DNA of 54,237 nt. Source: Acidobacteriota bacterium. GTDB lineage: Bacteria > Acidobacteriota > Blastocatellia > Pyrinomonadales > Pyrinomonadaceae. Both the position numbers and the translations under genes were made by a program. Every line of letters starts with the position of its first letter. Position 1 is the first letter of the stretch. Location of the stretch: NCBI GenBank assembly GCA_018269075.1, contig JAFDVJ010000027.1:1-54237 (forward strand), read 5' to 3'. Below are positions 24,306-33,762 of the stretch, piece by piece. Below the pieces are notes generated by a model. That model worked only from the letters and a program-made list of their open reading frames with translations. It was not told the origin of the DNA and made no database searches.

Positions 24306-24450
24306 GGAGTCTTGAGTCTTAAGTCTTGAGTCTTGAGTCTTTGGCTTTTGACCTTTGGTCTTTGATCTTTGACCTTTGAACCTTCAATCGACTCAAGACT
24401 TAAGACTCAAGACTCAAGACTCAAGACTTAAGACTCAAGACCAAAAACCC
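24306..24450. repeat. Large heptamer hairpin (GAGTCTT / TTTGATC / GACTCAA)
   Basis: A rightward GAGTCTT array (24306-24340), a TTTGATC-type array (about 24341-24385) and an inverted GACTCAA/GACTTAA array (24392-24444) fill the entire gap. The two outer arrays are complementary and would close a hairpin about 10 bases before the GH43 start codon. Confidence 0.85.
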
Positions 24451-24451
24451 T

Positions 24452-26065
24452 ATGAAACGTCGTCTTTTCCCGGTCCCGTTCCTGTTCGTGTTGCTCGTCC
24501 TGAATCTGCCGGCGCAGACCGTTTCGAAGGTCTGGCGCGCCGACAACGGCGACGGGACCTATAAAAATCCGATTCTTTTCGCCGATTATTCCGACCCGGA
24601 CGCGATCCGCGTCGGCGACGATTTCTACCTGACGGCGTCGAGCTTCAACGCCGTGCCGGGGCTGCCGATCCTGCAGTCGAAGGACCTCGTCAACTGGCGG
24701 CTCGTCAATTACGTCTTCGCGCGCCAGCAGCCGTTCGACGTCTTCGCCCGGCCGCAGCACGGCGGCGGCGTCTGGGCGCCGTCGATCCGCTATCACGACG
24801 GCGAATTCTACATCTTTTATCCCGATCCCGATTTCGGCATCTATATGACGAAGACGAAGGACCCGGCCGGCGCGTGGAGCGAGCCGCTGCTGATCAAGGC
24901 GGGCAAAGGATTGATCGATCCGTGCCCGCTCTGGGACGACGACGGGAAAGCCTATCTCGTTTCGGCCTTTGCCGGGAGCCGCGCCGGCTTCAAATCGGTG
25001 CTCGTCGTCTCGAAGATGAGCCCGGACGGGACACGCCTGCTCGACGACGGCGTGATGGTCTTCGACGGCCACGACGCGCACCCGACGGTCGAAGGCCCGA
25101 AATTCTATAAACGAAACGGTTTTTACTATATTTTCGCGCCGGCCGGCGGCGTCACTCCCGGCTGGCAGCTCGTCCTCCGCTCGAAAAACATTTACGGGCC
25201 GTATGACGAAAAGATCGTCCTCGCGCAGGGCAAAACGGCCGTCAACGGCCCGCATCAGGGCGCGTGGGTCGAAACGCCGGTGGGCGAGGGCTGGTTTCTG
25301 CATTTTCAGGATCGGGGCGCGTACGGCCGCGTCCTCCATCTCGAGCCGCTCGTCTGGAAGAACGATTTCCCGGTGATCGGCGCCGACCCGGACGGCGACG
25401 GGACGGGCGAGCCGGTCAGCGTCTATAAAAAGCCGAACGTCGGCAAAACCTGGCCGGTCGAGACGCCGCCCGACTCGGACGAGTTCAACGGCGACCGGCT
25501 CGGGCTTCAGTGGCAGTGGCACGCGAACCCGCAGGACGGCTGGGCGTACCCGTTTCCGGCGCGCGGCGCGCTCCGGCTGACGTCGGTGCAGCTGCCCGAA
25601 AAATTCAAGAATCTCTGGGACGCCGGCAATCTCCTGCTCCAGAAGTTTCCGGCCGAGGAATTCACGGCGACCGCGAAGGTCACGCTGAACGCGCGTTTCG
25701 AGGGCGAGAAATTCGGCCTCGTCGTGATGGGACTCGACTATTCCTACGCCGGCGTGACGAACAAGGACGGCAGGCTCTACGTCGCGCAGGCCGGCGCGAA
25801 GGACGCCGACAAGGGCTTTGCCGAGACCGAAAACGTCCCGTACCAGCTCAACGAGAAAACATTTTACCTGCGCGTGAAGGTCGAAAAAGGCGCGCTCTGC
25901 CAGTTTTCCTTCAGCCCGGACGGCGCGAAATTCACCAATCTCGGCGTCCCGTTCAAGGCCCGCGAAGGCCGCTGGATCGGCGCGAAAGTCGGCTTTTTCT
26001 TCACGCGGCCCGGCAAGTTCAACGACGCCGGGACAGCCGACGTCGATTGGTTTCATATCGAGTAA
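24452..26065 (+). CDS. Glycoside hydrolase family 43 with C-terminal beta-sandwich
   Basis: A 537-residue secreted side-chain glycosidase, likely an arabinosidase, xylosidase or galactanase. A signal peptide covers about 1-22. The five-bladed propeller spans about 30-335, with the three acidic residues of GH43 visible as the Asp of YSDPDAIR, the Asp of LIDPCPLW and the Glu of TVEGPKFY. Residues about 345-535 form a second beta-sandwich (DEFNGDRLGLQWQWHANP...) as in GH43 enzymes with an XynB-type C-terminal domain. It follows the GntR gene and closes the secreted-enzyme cluster. Exact substrate cannot be read from sequence; context suggests pectin side chains. Confidence 0.9.
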   Translation: MKRRLFPVPFLFVLLVLNLPAQTVSKVWRADNGDGTYKNPILFADYSDPDAIRVGDDFYLTASSFNAVPGLPILQSKDLVNWRLVNYVFARQQPFDVFARPQHGGGVWAPSIRYHDGEFYIFYPDPDFGIYMTKTKDPAGAWSEPLLIKAGKGLIDPCPLWDDDGKAYLVSAFAGSRAGFKSVLVVSKMSPDGTRLLDDGVMVFDGHDAHPTVEGPKFYKRNGFYYIFAPAGGVTPGWQLVLRSKNIYGPYDEKIVLAQGKTAVNGPHQGAWVETPVGEGWFLHFQDRGAYGRVLHLEPLVWKNDFPVIGADPDGDGTGEPVSVYKKPNVGKTWPVETPPDSDEFNGDRLGLQWQWHANPQDGWAYPFPARGALRLTSVQLPEKFKNLWDAGNLLLQKFPAEEFTATAKVTLNARFEGEKFGLVVMGLDYSYAGVTNKDGRLYVAQAGAKDADKGFAETENVPYQLNEKTFYLRVKVEKGALCQFSFSPDGAKFTNLGVPFKAREGRWIGAKVGFFFTRPGKFNDAGTADVDWFHIE

Positions 26066-26092
26066 AACCGCCGCGGCCGGCCAAAAAGATTT

Positions 26093-26338
26093 TTGGTCGC
26101 GGGAAAACGCGATCCGATCCTGATGAACGTCGGCCTGCCCGGGCTCGACGGGTTCGGCGTCACGCGGCTGATGCGCGAATCGACGGAGCTCGCGGCCGTC
26201 CCGATTTTCTTTATTTCGGCCTATGCCGAGGCGTTTTACCGGCAAACGGCGCTCGCCGCCGGCGCGAATGAATACCTGACGAAACCGCTCGAGTTCGAAA
26301 ATCTGAAATCGGCCATCGACAGATACCTGACCCGCTGA
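26093..26338 (+). pseudogene. Truncated response-regulator receiver (CheY-like) remnant
   Basis: About 80 residues match the second half of a receiver domain: ILMNVGLPGLDGFGVT, the alpha4-beta4 region FFISAY and the conserved Lys of EYLTKP. The first 45 or so residues, including the acidic pocket, are missing. The phosphorylated Asp is replaced by Asn (LMNVGLPG where LMDVGLPG is usual). No ATG start or ribosome site is present. It is most likely the decayed end of a regulator that once belonged with the kinase gene downstream. Confidence 0.7.
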
Positions 26339-26512
26339 GCCTCTTCGGCGGCCGGCGCTCGGAATTCGAAACCGAACGTCGAAAGCGGCACGGATCGTCA
26401 AAAAATGCTAACATTCAGGAGAAGTCGAATACCGTCGTTTTTCGTTTGAAAAAACGAGATCGAGAGAGAAAATCGGTTCGGACCTGACATCTTTTCGGAG
26501 TCTGAGGTTTCG

Positions 26513-29500
26513 GTGGAGGCAAACGAACCAGCAATCGAACAAAAGGAAAAAACTATCAACAGTGATTTTTTGGTCGTCGGAATCGGCGCCTCGGCGGGCG
26601 GCATCAAAGCGCTCAAAGAGCTTTTTTCAAGGCTGCCGGCGGAACCCGAGATGGCGTTTGTCGTCATTCTTCATCTCTCGCAGCGGCACGAATCGAATCT
26701 CGCCCAGATTCTTCAGAACACGACGGCGATGCCGGTCGAGCAGGTGATGGAAACCGTCCGGATCGAGCCGAACCGCGTGTACGTCATCCCGCCCGGACAA
26801 GATCTCGAGATGGTCGACGGCGAGATTCGCCTGACGCCGCCGTCCCGCATTCCCGGCAAACGCGTGGCGATCGACCGTTTCTTTCGCTCGCTCGCCGAAG
26901 CCTACGGGCGGCGCGCCGTCTGCGTCGTTCTCTCGGGCACCGGCAGCGACGGCACGCTCGGCCTCAGGCACGTCAAGGGCAGTAACGGTTTCGCGATCGT
27001 TCAGGACCCGGACGACGCCGAATACGACGGGATGCCGGTCAGCGCCATCAAAACCCGGATCGTCGACGTCATTCTGCCCGCCGCCGCGATCGCCGACAAA
27101 CTGCTTTTGGTGCGCGACAGCACCCGGCAGCTTCATCTGACCGGCGGCGAAGAGAGCAGTGTCGCCGGCGAGATCAAAAACGTCGAGCGGCTGCGCGACG
27201 TGCTGACGCTTCTGCGAATCCGCACCGGCCACGATTTTTCCGACTATAAGCGCCCGACGCTGATCCGGCGGCTCGCCCGGCACCTCCAGATCCACGAAAC
27301 CGACGATCTCCGCGAATATCTGGGAATCCTCCGCGAAAACCCGGACGAGGTGCAGTCGCTGATCAATAATCTGCTGATCAACGTGACGAACTTTTTCCGC
27401 GACCGCGAGGCCTTCGCCGCGCTCGAGGAAAAGATCATCCCGAGACTGTTCGAGGAAAAAACGGCCGCCGATGCGGTTCGCGTCTGGGTGGCGGGCTGCG
27501 CCTCGGGCGAAGAGGCCTATTCGATGGCGATGCTGCTCTATGAATACGCCGCCGGGCTGCCCGACCCGCCGAAAATCCAGGTCTTCGCCTCGGACGTCGA
27601 CGATGAGGCGATCGCCGAGGCGCGCGAGAGCCGTTATACCGGGACGATCGTTGAGGACGTCGCGCCCGAGCGGCTCCGGAATTTTTTCGTTAAAGAGGAA
27701 GACGGCTACCGGGTTCGCAAGCAGATCCGCGAGATGATTCTGTTCGCCTCGCACAACCTCCTGCGCGATCCGCCGTTTTCGCGGCTCGATCTGGTGTCGT
27801 GCCGCAACGTCCTGATTTATCTGAATCGCGAAACGCAGGAAAAGGTGCTGCGGATCTTTCATTTCGCGCTCCGCGACACCGGCTATCTGTTTCTCGGCGC
27901 GTCGGAATCGGCCGAGAGCGTGCCGCAGAATTTTTCCGCGATCGACAAGAAGAACCGCCTTTACCAGTCGCGGCCGGCGAACGCCGCGTGGATTATGCCG
28001 CCGCTGCTGCCGATGGCCGGCTCGTGGACGGTGCGGCTGCCGGAGCTGCCGGCCGAGACGCGCCGCAATCTGCAGTCGTTCGGCGAGCTCCATCACCGGC
28101 TCCTCGAACAGTACGCGCCGCCCTCGATCCTTATCAACCGGGAAGACGAGATTCTTCATTTGAGCGAGAGCGCGGGCCGTTTTCTCCGGTTCGTCGGCGG
28201 CGAGCCGACCAGCAATCTGCTCAAAGTCGTCCATCCCGGACTGCTTCCGGATCTGCGCGCCGCGCTTTACGCCGCGCGGCAGGAAGGCAAAAACATCGAG
28301 GCGAAGAATGTCCGGATCGATCTCGAAGGCGCGGAAACGCTGATCGATCTGACCGTTCGCCCGGTCAAGCTGCCCGAGGATTTCGCGCTCGTGATCTTCG
28401 AGGAAGCCGACGATCCGAAACGGGTCGAAGATTCCGTGCGGGCGATCGTCGCCGGCGACGCGGCGATGGAAAACCTCGTCCAGCAGATGGAAAACGAGCT
28501 CCAGACGACGAAGGACCGGCTGCGCGGCACGATCGAGCAGTACGAGACGACCGTCGAGGAGCATAAAGCCTCGAACGAGGAACTGCAGGCGATCAACGAG
28601 GAGCTCCGCTCGGCGAGCGAAGAGCTCGAAACCGGCAAGGAAGAGCTGCAGTCGGTCAACGAGGAGCTGACGACGGTCAACCACGAGCTCAAGGAAAAAA
28701 TCGACGAGGTCAGCCGCGCCAACGCCGACCTCCAGAACCTGATGCGCTCGACCGAGATCGCGACGATCTTTCTCGACCGCGATCTGCGGATCAAACGGTT
28801 CACGCCCCGCGCGCAGGAGATTTTCAACGTCATCCAGTCCGACATCGGCCGCCCGTTCGAACATCTCACGCACCGGCTCGCGCCGGACGATTTCGCGGTC
28901 GACGCCGCCCTCGTGCTGGAGACGCTGCAGTCCTTCGAGCGCGAAGTGTCGTCCCGCGACCGGCATTTCTATATCGTCCGCTTTTCGCCGTACCGGACGC
29001 TCGAAGACAAGATCGACGGCGTCGTGCTGACTTTTATCGACATCACCGAACGCAAACGCGCCGAAGAGGCGCTCCGCGAATCGGAAATGAAATACCGCAC
29101 GCTGTTCGAGACGATCGACGAGGGCTACTGTCTGATCGAGCTGATATACGACGCGGCGGACAACGCCGTCGATTTCGTTTATCTGGACGTCAACCTGTCG
29201 TTCGAAAAAAACACGGGCCTTAAAAACGTCGTCGGCCGGCTCGGCACCGAGGTCGCTCCGAACATCGAAGCGCACTGGTTCGAGGCGAATGACCGCCTCA
29301 TCAAAACCGGCGAGCCGCTGCGTTTCGAAAACTATCACGAATTTACGGGCCGCTGGTATTCGGCCTACGCTTCGCGGGTCGGCGGTCCCGGCAGCCGGCA
29401 GATCGCGATGGTCTTCAACGATATTACAGAACGCAAGCGCCGCGAGCGGAATCAGGCCTTTCTGACGAGAATCGCGGGCGAGCTCGTTTCGTTTACCGGC

Positions 29501-30613
29501 GGCGCGCAGTCGATGAAGAGTCTGGCCGCGAATCTGGGCGAATATTTCGGGGTCAAATGGTGCGTCTTCGCCGAGCGCCGCGAGGACGGGGAAAGCTATT
29601 CCGTGCAGGGATGGAACGCCGGCGACGTGCCTTCGCTCAGCGGGACGCACCGGCTGCGCGACTATCTTTCCGACGAGCAGTCCGTTCTCGACGAGTCCGG
29701 CGGGCTGACGGCGGTCGGCGATACGCGGACCGATCCACGGACGAATGCGGAAAAATACGATCTGCTGGGGATTCGATCCTTCGTCGTCGCGCCGCTCGCG
29801 AACAACCGGCAGAGCGGGCTGCTTTTTTCCGTGATCGACGACGAACCGCGCGCGTGGCGCGACGACGAGATCGAGCTGATCCGGGAGATCGGCGGCCGCA
29901 TCCGGACGCGTCTCGAACGCGCCCGCGCCGAAAGCGCCCGGCGGGAGCGAGAGCTGCTGCAGAAGCTGGTCGGCGCGCAGGAAGAAGAGCGCCGGCGCAT
30001 CGCCCGCGATCTGCACGACGAGCTCGGACAGCTGCTGACCGCTCTCCGCCTGCGGCTCGACAGCGTGCAGGAGCTCTGCGGCGGCGACGAGGAACTGTCG
30101 ACGAAGATCGCCGAAACGCGGACGCTCGCCAAACGGCTCGACGAGGGCGTCGATTTTCTGGCCTGGGAGCTGCAGCCGGCGCCGCTCGATGGACTGGGAC
30201 TGCTCGACGCGCTCGACAAGTACGTCCGCGAATGGACGTATTATTCCGGCATCCGGGCGGAGGTCGTTTCGTCGAGCGTCAGGGGCCTCCGGTTCGCGCC
30301 GGAAGTCGAAGCCAATCTGTACCGGATCGTGCAGGAAGCGTTGAACAACGTTCTCAAACACGCCCGCGCCAAAGAGGCCGAGGTGATTCTCGAAAAACGC
30401 GGCGGGACGATCGTCCTGATCGTCGCCGACGACGGCGTCGGTTTCGAGCCGGAAACGGCCGGCTTATCGAACAGGGGAATCGGTCTGACCGGAATGAAGG
30501 AACGGGCCGCGCTGATCGGCGGCGAGCTCGAAATCGAAACGGCTCCCGGCCAGGGAACGACCGTTTACGCCCGCATTCCGGCGGCCCGGAGGGAGAAAAA
30601 AGTTGAAGAATAA
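26513..30613 (+). CDS. CheB-CheR-PAS-GAF hybrid sensor histidine kinase
   Basis: A 1366-residue cytoplasmic sensor. In order: CheB methylesterase (about 18-200; Ser of GASAGG, His of HLSQRH, Asp of GTGSDGT); CheR methyltransferase (about 210-485; SAM-binding VAGCASGEEAYS near 325); a PAS-like domain (about 510-645); a coiled coil rich in EEL repeats (about 655-745); two more PAS domains (about 745-985); GAF (about 990-1140); HisKA_3 dimerisation (RDLHDELGQ, His near 1168); and HATPase (EALNNVLKHA near 1273, GIGLTGMKERA). The start is GTG at 26513; an ATG candidate was not seen nearby. It overlaps the NarL-type regulator gene by 11 bases, so they form a two-component pair. No chemoreceptor gene is in the window; the signal is unknown. 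Confidence 0.92.
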   Translation: MEANEPAIEQKEKTINSDFLVVGIGASAGGIKALKELFSRLPAEPEMAFVVILHLSQRHESNLAQILQNTTAMPVEQVMETVRIEPNRVYVIPPGQDLEMVDGEIRLTPPSRIPGKRVAIDRFFRSLAEAYGRRAVCVVLSGTGSDGTLGLRHVKGSNGFAIVQDPDDAEYDGMPVSAIKTRIVDVILPAAAIADKLLLVRDSTRQLHLTGGEESSVAGEIKNVERLRDVLTLLRIRTGHDFSDYKRPTLIRRLARHLQIHETDDLREYLGILRENPDEVQSLINNLLINVTNFFRDREAFAALEEKIIPRLFEEKTAADAVRVWVAGCASGEEAYSMAMLLYEYAAGLPDPPKIQVFASDVDDEAIAEARESRYTGTIVEDVAPERLRNFFVKEEDGYRVRKQIREMILFASHNLLRDPPFSRLDLVSCRNVLIYLNRETQEKVLRIFHFALRDTGYLFLGASESAESVPQNFSAIDKKNRLYQSRPANAAWIMPPLLPMAGSWTVRLPELPAETRRNLQSFGELHHRLLEQYAPPSILINREDEILHLSESAGRFLRFVGGEPTSNLLKVVHPGLLPDLRAALYAARQEGKNIEAKNVRIDLEGAETLIDLTVRPVKLPEDFALVIFEEADDPKRVEDSVRAIVAGDAAMENLVQQMENELQTTKDRLRGTIEQYETTVEEHKASNEELQAINEELRSASEELETGKEELQSVNEELTTVNHELKEKIDEVSRANADLQNLMRSTEIATIFLDRDLRIKRFTPRAQEIFNVIQSDIGRPFEHLTHRLAPDDFAVDAALVLETLQSFEREVSSRDRHFYIVRFSPYRTLEDKIDGVVLTFIDITERKRAEEALRESEMKYRTLFETIDEGYCLIELIYDAADNAVDFVYLDVNLSFEKNTGLKNVVGRLGTEVAPNIEAHWFEANDRLIKTGEPLRFENYHEFTGRWYSAYASRVGGPGSRQIAMVFNDITERKRRERNQAFLTRIAGELVSFTGGAQSMKSLAANLGEYFGVKWCVFAERREDGESYSVQGWNAGDVPSLSGTHRLRDYLSDEQSVLDESGGLTAVGDTRTDPRTNAEKYDLLGIRSFVVAPLANNRQSGLLFSVIDDEPRAWRDDEIELIREIGGRIRTRLERARAESARRERELLQKLVGAQEEERRRIARDLHDELGQLLTALRLRLDSVQELCGGDEELSTKIAETRTLAKRLDEGVDFLAWELQPAPLDGLGLLDALDKYVREWTYYSGIRAEVVSSSVRGLRFAPEVEANLYRIVQEALNNVLKHARAKEAEVILEKRGGTIVLIVADDGVGFEPETAGLSNRGIGLTGMKERAALIGGELEIETAPGQGTTVYARIPAARREKKVEE

Positions 30614-31265
30614 AATCCGGATACTCATTGCCGAAGATCACGCGACGGTTCGCGAGGGGCTCAAAATGATCGTGAACGGTCAGAAGGATATGGAGACGAT
30701 CGCCGAGGCCGGAGACGGCCGCGAGGCCGTCCGGCTGGCCCGCGAGCTCGTGCCCGACGTTGTGCTGATGGACATTTCGATGCCCGAACTGAGCGGTCTG
30801 ACGGCGGCCGCGCAGCTCAAGCGAATCGCGCCGGACATCAAGATTCTGACTCTCACGCGTCACCGGGAAGTCGCCTACCTGCAGGAGCTGCTGCAGGCCG
30901 GCGTCGACGGCTACACGCTCAAACAGAGCTCGGCCGCCCAGCTTGTCCGGGCGATCAGAATCGTCGCCGGCGGCGAAAAATATCTCGATCCGGCGGTCAC
31001 CAGAAAAGTCTTCGCCGCGATCGTCGGGGGCCGCAAAAATTCGCTGCGCGGCGAAGTTCGCGGGACGTCGCTGACCGATCGCGAGGCGGAGCTTCTGCGG
31101 CATATCGCGCTCGGCTACAGCAACAAGGAAATTGCCGAAGAATTCGGGATTTCCGTCAAAACCGTCGAAGCCCATAAAGCCAATTCGCTCCAGAAGCTGA
31201 ACATCAAAAGCCGCCGGGAAATTATCTCCTACGCGATTATGCAGGGCTGGCTTCAGGAAGATTAA
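30603..31265 (+). CDS. NarL/FixJ-family response regulator
   Basis: A 220-residue partner for the preceding kinase. The receiver domain (about 4-120) has the acidic pair Glu11-Asp12, phosphorylation site Asp57 (VVLMDISMPELSG) and the conserved Lys in GYTLKQ. The C-terminal LuxR-type helix-turn-helix (about 150-215) carries LTDREAELLRHIALGYSNKE and VEAHKANSLQKL. The start is TTG at 30603, overlapping the kinase stop by 11 bases, with a strong GGAGG ribosome site inside the kinase gene. HisKA_3 kinases are typically paired with this family. Targets unknown. Confidence 0.93.
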   Translation: MKNKIRILIAEDHATVREGLKMIVNGQKDMETIAEAGDGREAVRLARELVPDVVLMDISMPELSGLTAAAQLKRIAPDIKILTLTRHREVAYLQELLQAGVDGYTLKQSSAAQLVRAIRIVAGGEKYLDPAVTRKVFAAIVGGRKNSLRGEVRGTSLTDREAELLRHIALGYSNKEIAEEFGISVKTVEAHKANSLQKLNIKSRREIISYAIMQGWLQED

Positions 31266-31878
31266 ACGCGCTTCGACCGAACTGACGGCCCGCCATTTAC
31301 ATTTCCAGCGATCCGACATCCGACATCCGACATCGGCATCGGGTTTTCCCCTAATCCGGCTCCACTTTCCCGATAGCCTCATCCGCTTCGGTCTGACAAA
31401 ATATTAAAAGTAGGCAGTACGCGGCGGTATTAATTCTTTTTGGGGGCAATCAGAAATTCCGCCGCAAATCTTCAAAGCTTAATGTTTTGGAGAAAGCGTT
31501 TCCGGCAGCGGCTGTCAGTCTGTTGAGTGCGGTTTCACACCGGCAAAACGCTGCGGCGGGCCGACAGTCCGCCGGACATCAATCACAAATTTGCTCTAAG
31601 TTCGCTATGCGTGACATTCTCGCAAATCCGGCGGCTTTATTCGAGCGATCCCGACAACTGCGAAAAGGAATCCGGCTGTTGGTCGATCCTCCGAATCGAA
31701 AACCGGCGGTCTTTTCGTTAAACTTCAGGCCCGTTCCGCAAATTCCGGTTAATAATCGTCAAAAAAAGCGGTTTCCGATCCCGTTATCTTTTTCGCATCC
31801 GAAAATTCGGCCGGCGGCCTCGTCGCCGGTCGAAGCGTTCGCGAATCCGGCCGGCGGCACGGACTGCAGGGGGAGATT
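31266..31878. other. 610-bp gap with a CATCCGA heptamer array
   Basis: No gene is accepted. Three to four CATCCGA units lie at about 31314-31335. An open frame of 131 codons at 31487-31882 has no recognisable domain and proline- and arginine-biased composition, and is treated as noncoding. The strong ribosome site GGGGGAG at its end belongs to the next gene. Confidence 0.5.
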
Positions 31879-32235
31879 ATGAAATTCGGGACATATCTGA
31901 CCAATGCCGAGGTGGAGGGTATTTTCGAACTCACCAATGAAGGAAAAGTCCTCTATTCACAATTCCGGCAGCATAACCGGATGCTCGCCGCCGGGCCCGA
32001 GCTGATCGGGCATAATTTTTTCGAGGAGGTCGTCGATTTCGATAACGTCGGCGATTTTCGGCAGCTCGTCGGCCGGTTCGTGGAGAGCCGGCTGACGGTC
32101 GACAGCTTTTTTTTCGACTGCCGCTACGGCGAAAAGACGGTGCCGGTCCGCGTGATGCTGCTGCGCGCTTTTGAAAACAGGTATCCGAATTACCCGGACA
32201 TCATCATTCTGGACATCCGAAACACCGTTTATTGA
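31879..32235 (+). CDS. Small stand-alone PAS-domain protein
   Basis: A 118-residue protein that is essentially one PAS domain (GIFELTNEGKVLYSQF, then ELIGHNFFEEVVDF, FFFDCRYGEKTVPVRVML and IIILDI). The IGHNFFEEVV segment resembles photoactive yellow protein, but the chromophore-binding Cys is absent at the matching place (VDFDNV). It is therefore unlikely to be a classical PYP. A strong ribosome site (GGGGGAG) sits 5 bases before the ATG. It follows the two-component pair and precedes the broken Crp-family gene, so it could be a signalling accessory. Ligand unknown. Confidence 0.65.
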   Translation: MKFGTYLTNAEVEGIFELTNEGKVLYSQFRQHNRMLAAGPELIGHNFFEEVVDFDNVGDFRQLVGRFVESRLTVDSFFFDCRYGEKTVPVRVMLLRAFENRYPNYPDIIILDIRNTVY

Positions 32236-32379
32236 CGATCTTCAGAACGCAGGAACAAGCGGGGAAATGAACAGGGAAATAAGAATCTCGGCCGGGCCGT
32301 AATCGACCGGAAACGATCCCGGCCGCCGGGAAATCACGACTCGGAAGCGGCCGCCTGATCGGGCCGGGGCTTTCCCGAA

Positions 32380-33054
32380 AACAGCCTGCTCGCGGCGCAG
32401 AACGAAGAGTTTCTCGACGAGCTCCGGCGGCATCTCGAAAGCGTCTCGCTCCGGAGCAACGAGTTTCTGCACCAGCCCGGCGACCCGGTCGAGTTCATCT
32501 ATTTTCCCGAAACGGCGGTCGTTTCCGAATATCAGATTCTCGCAGACGGCCGGATGATCGAGATCGCGATGGTCGGCAGCGAGGGAAGTCTGGGTCTGCT
32601 CCAGATTTTTCAGTCGTTTCAGACGGTCAACTGGACGCAGGTCTTCATCGGCGGCACCGCGACTCACATCGGCCGGCATCTGTTCGAAAAGAACATCCGG
32701 CGGCATTCTTCATTTCAACTGATGCTGTTTGCATATTACAGGACCCGTATCCGGCAGATTTCCCAGCGCGCGGTCTGCAACGCCTGTTATCTGATCGAGC
32801 AGCGGTTCTGCAGCTGGCTGCTGATGCTGTAGAACCGGCGAAAAACCAGCCGGCTATTCCTGACGCAGGAACGGATTTCCCGCGCGCTCGGCATCCATCG
32901 CCCGAGCCTGACCAATATCGCGCAGCTTTTACGGGTGAAAAAGATCATCGACTACCGCCGCGGGAGCATCCGAATTCTCAACCGACCCGAGCTGGAAAAG
33001 GCGGCCTGCGGCTGTTTTTCGGAGATCGACAAACAGTCGGATTGGGTTCATTAG
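32380..33054 (+). pseudogene. Crp/Fnr-family regulator, inactivated by an in-frame amber stop and a lost start
   Basis: Reading one frame gives NSLLAAQNEEFLDELRRHL and FLHQPGDPVEFIYFPETAVV, a cyclic-nucleotide-type sensor domain. A TAG at 32830-32832 follows CSWLLML. The same frame then continues with LFLTQERISRALGIHRPSLT, a Crp-type helix-turn-helix, to the stop at 33052-33054. Upstream, an in-frame TGA at 32356-32358 leaves no ATG, GTG or TTG before the conserved start of the domain. The two lesions separate sensor and DNA-binding halves, so a functional regulator is unlikely unless the stop is suppressed. Confidence 0.82.
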
Positions 33055-33096
33055 CGCGGATTGAATGGACCGCAGTAGCTGCTTTACTAACTTATT

Positions 33097-33160
33097 CGAT
33101 TTTTGGTCTTTGATCTTTGATCTTCACATTAAGATCAAAGACCAAAAATCAAAGATCATT
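33097..33160. terminator. Heptamer-derived hairpin (TTTGATC family)
   Basis: GATTTTTGGTCTTTGATCTT faces AAGATCAAAGACCAAAAATC across about 13 bases. It lies between the Crp pseudogene and the converging lipoprotein gene and could end transcription from either side. Confidence 0.65.
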
Positions 33161-33177
33161 AAACAGCTTCGCGGCGT

Positions 33178-33762
33178 TTATTTTCGCGGCAGCTCGTAGA
33201 GAAAATCGAGGATCTCGCGCTCGGGGTTTGGGGCGACGACTTTGTCCGGCGGTTTCTGGAGACCGTCGTAGATTCGGATCGATTCCTTCAAATCTTTGTT
33301 TTCGAAGGTTTTGCGGTATATCAGCGCGGGGATCGTCTGGTCGTAGAGCTCGGTCTCGCAGCGCGCGCTGAAGGCCGGCACTTTCCGGTTCGATCGCTCG
33401 AAAACGTACTCGCCGGCCGGTACCTCGCGGCATTTGACCTTGAAGACGCTCTGTTCCTCGCCCGCTTTCTGCGCGTGGCTTTTGACGCGGTTGATGTCGT
33501 CCTCGCGGATCTCGTTCCGGCCGTCGGCCCACGTGTAAACGACGACGATTTTTTCCCTGACGTACGGCTCGGCGACGAGCTTTTCCGGCGCGGCGTATTT
33601 CGCGTATTCGTCGCCGCGTTTGGCGAGATCGGCCCGTTCGTCCTGCGCGCGGAGCTCCTTCTCGCGCCATTTCTCGGCCTCTTCGCGCGACATACAGCCG
33701 AGCGCGAGCCCGAGCGCGACGAGACTTGTCAGGATCAGATTGAAAGTGTTTTTCCTCAGCAT
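33178..33762 (-). CDS. Hypothetical lipoprotein
   Basis: A 194-residue protein with a lipoprotein signal: hydrophobic residues 8-22 ending in LALGC, so Cys23 would carry the lipid. The first 50 mature residues are highly charged (REEAEKWREKELRAQDERAD) and probably helical; the rest is mixed with no known domain. It is predicted to sit in the outer membrane facing the periplasm. It starts 310 bp from the divergent fructose-bisphosphatase gene and shows no clear ribosome site. Function unknown. Confidence 0.7.
   Translation of the reverse strand: MLRKNTFNLILTSLVALGLALGCMSREEAEKWREKELRAQDERADLAKRGDEYAKYAAPEKLVAEPYVREKIVVVYTWADGRNEIREDDINRVKSHAQKAGEEQSVFKVKCREVPAGEYVFERSNRKVPAFSARCETELYDQTIPALIYRKTFENKDLKESIRIYDGLQKPPDKVVAPNPEREILDFLYELPRK

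Noticed and set aside
24306..24450. Possible CRISPR array
   Set aside because: Units are 7 bp and contiguous, with no spacers of regular length and no cas genes.
31487..31882. 131-codon open frame overlapping the PAS gene start by ATGA
   Set aside because: No domain, biased composition and no ribosome site of its own; the overlap is explained by the next gene's own signals.
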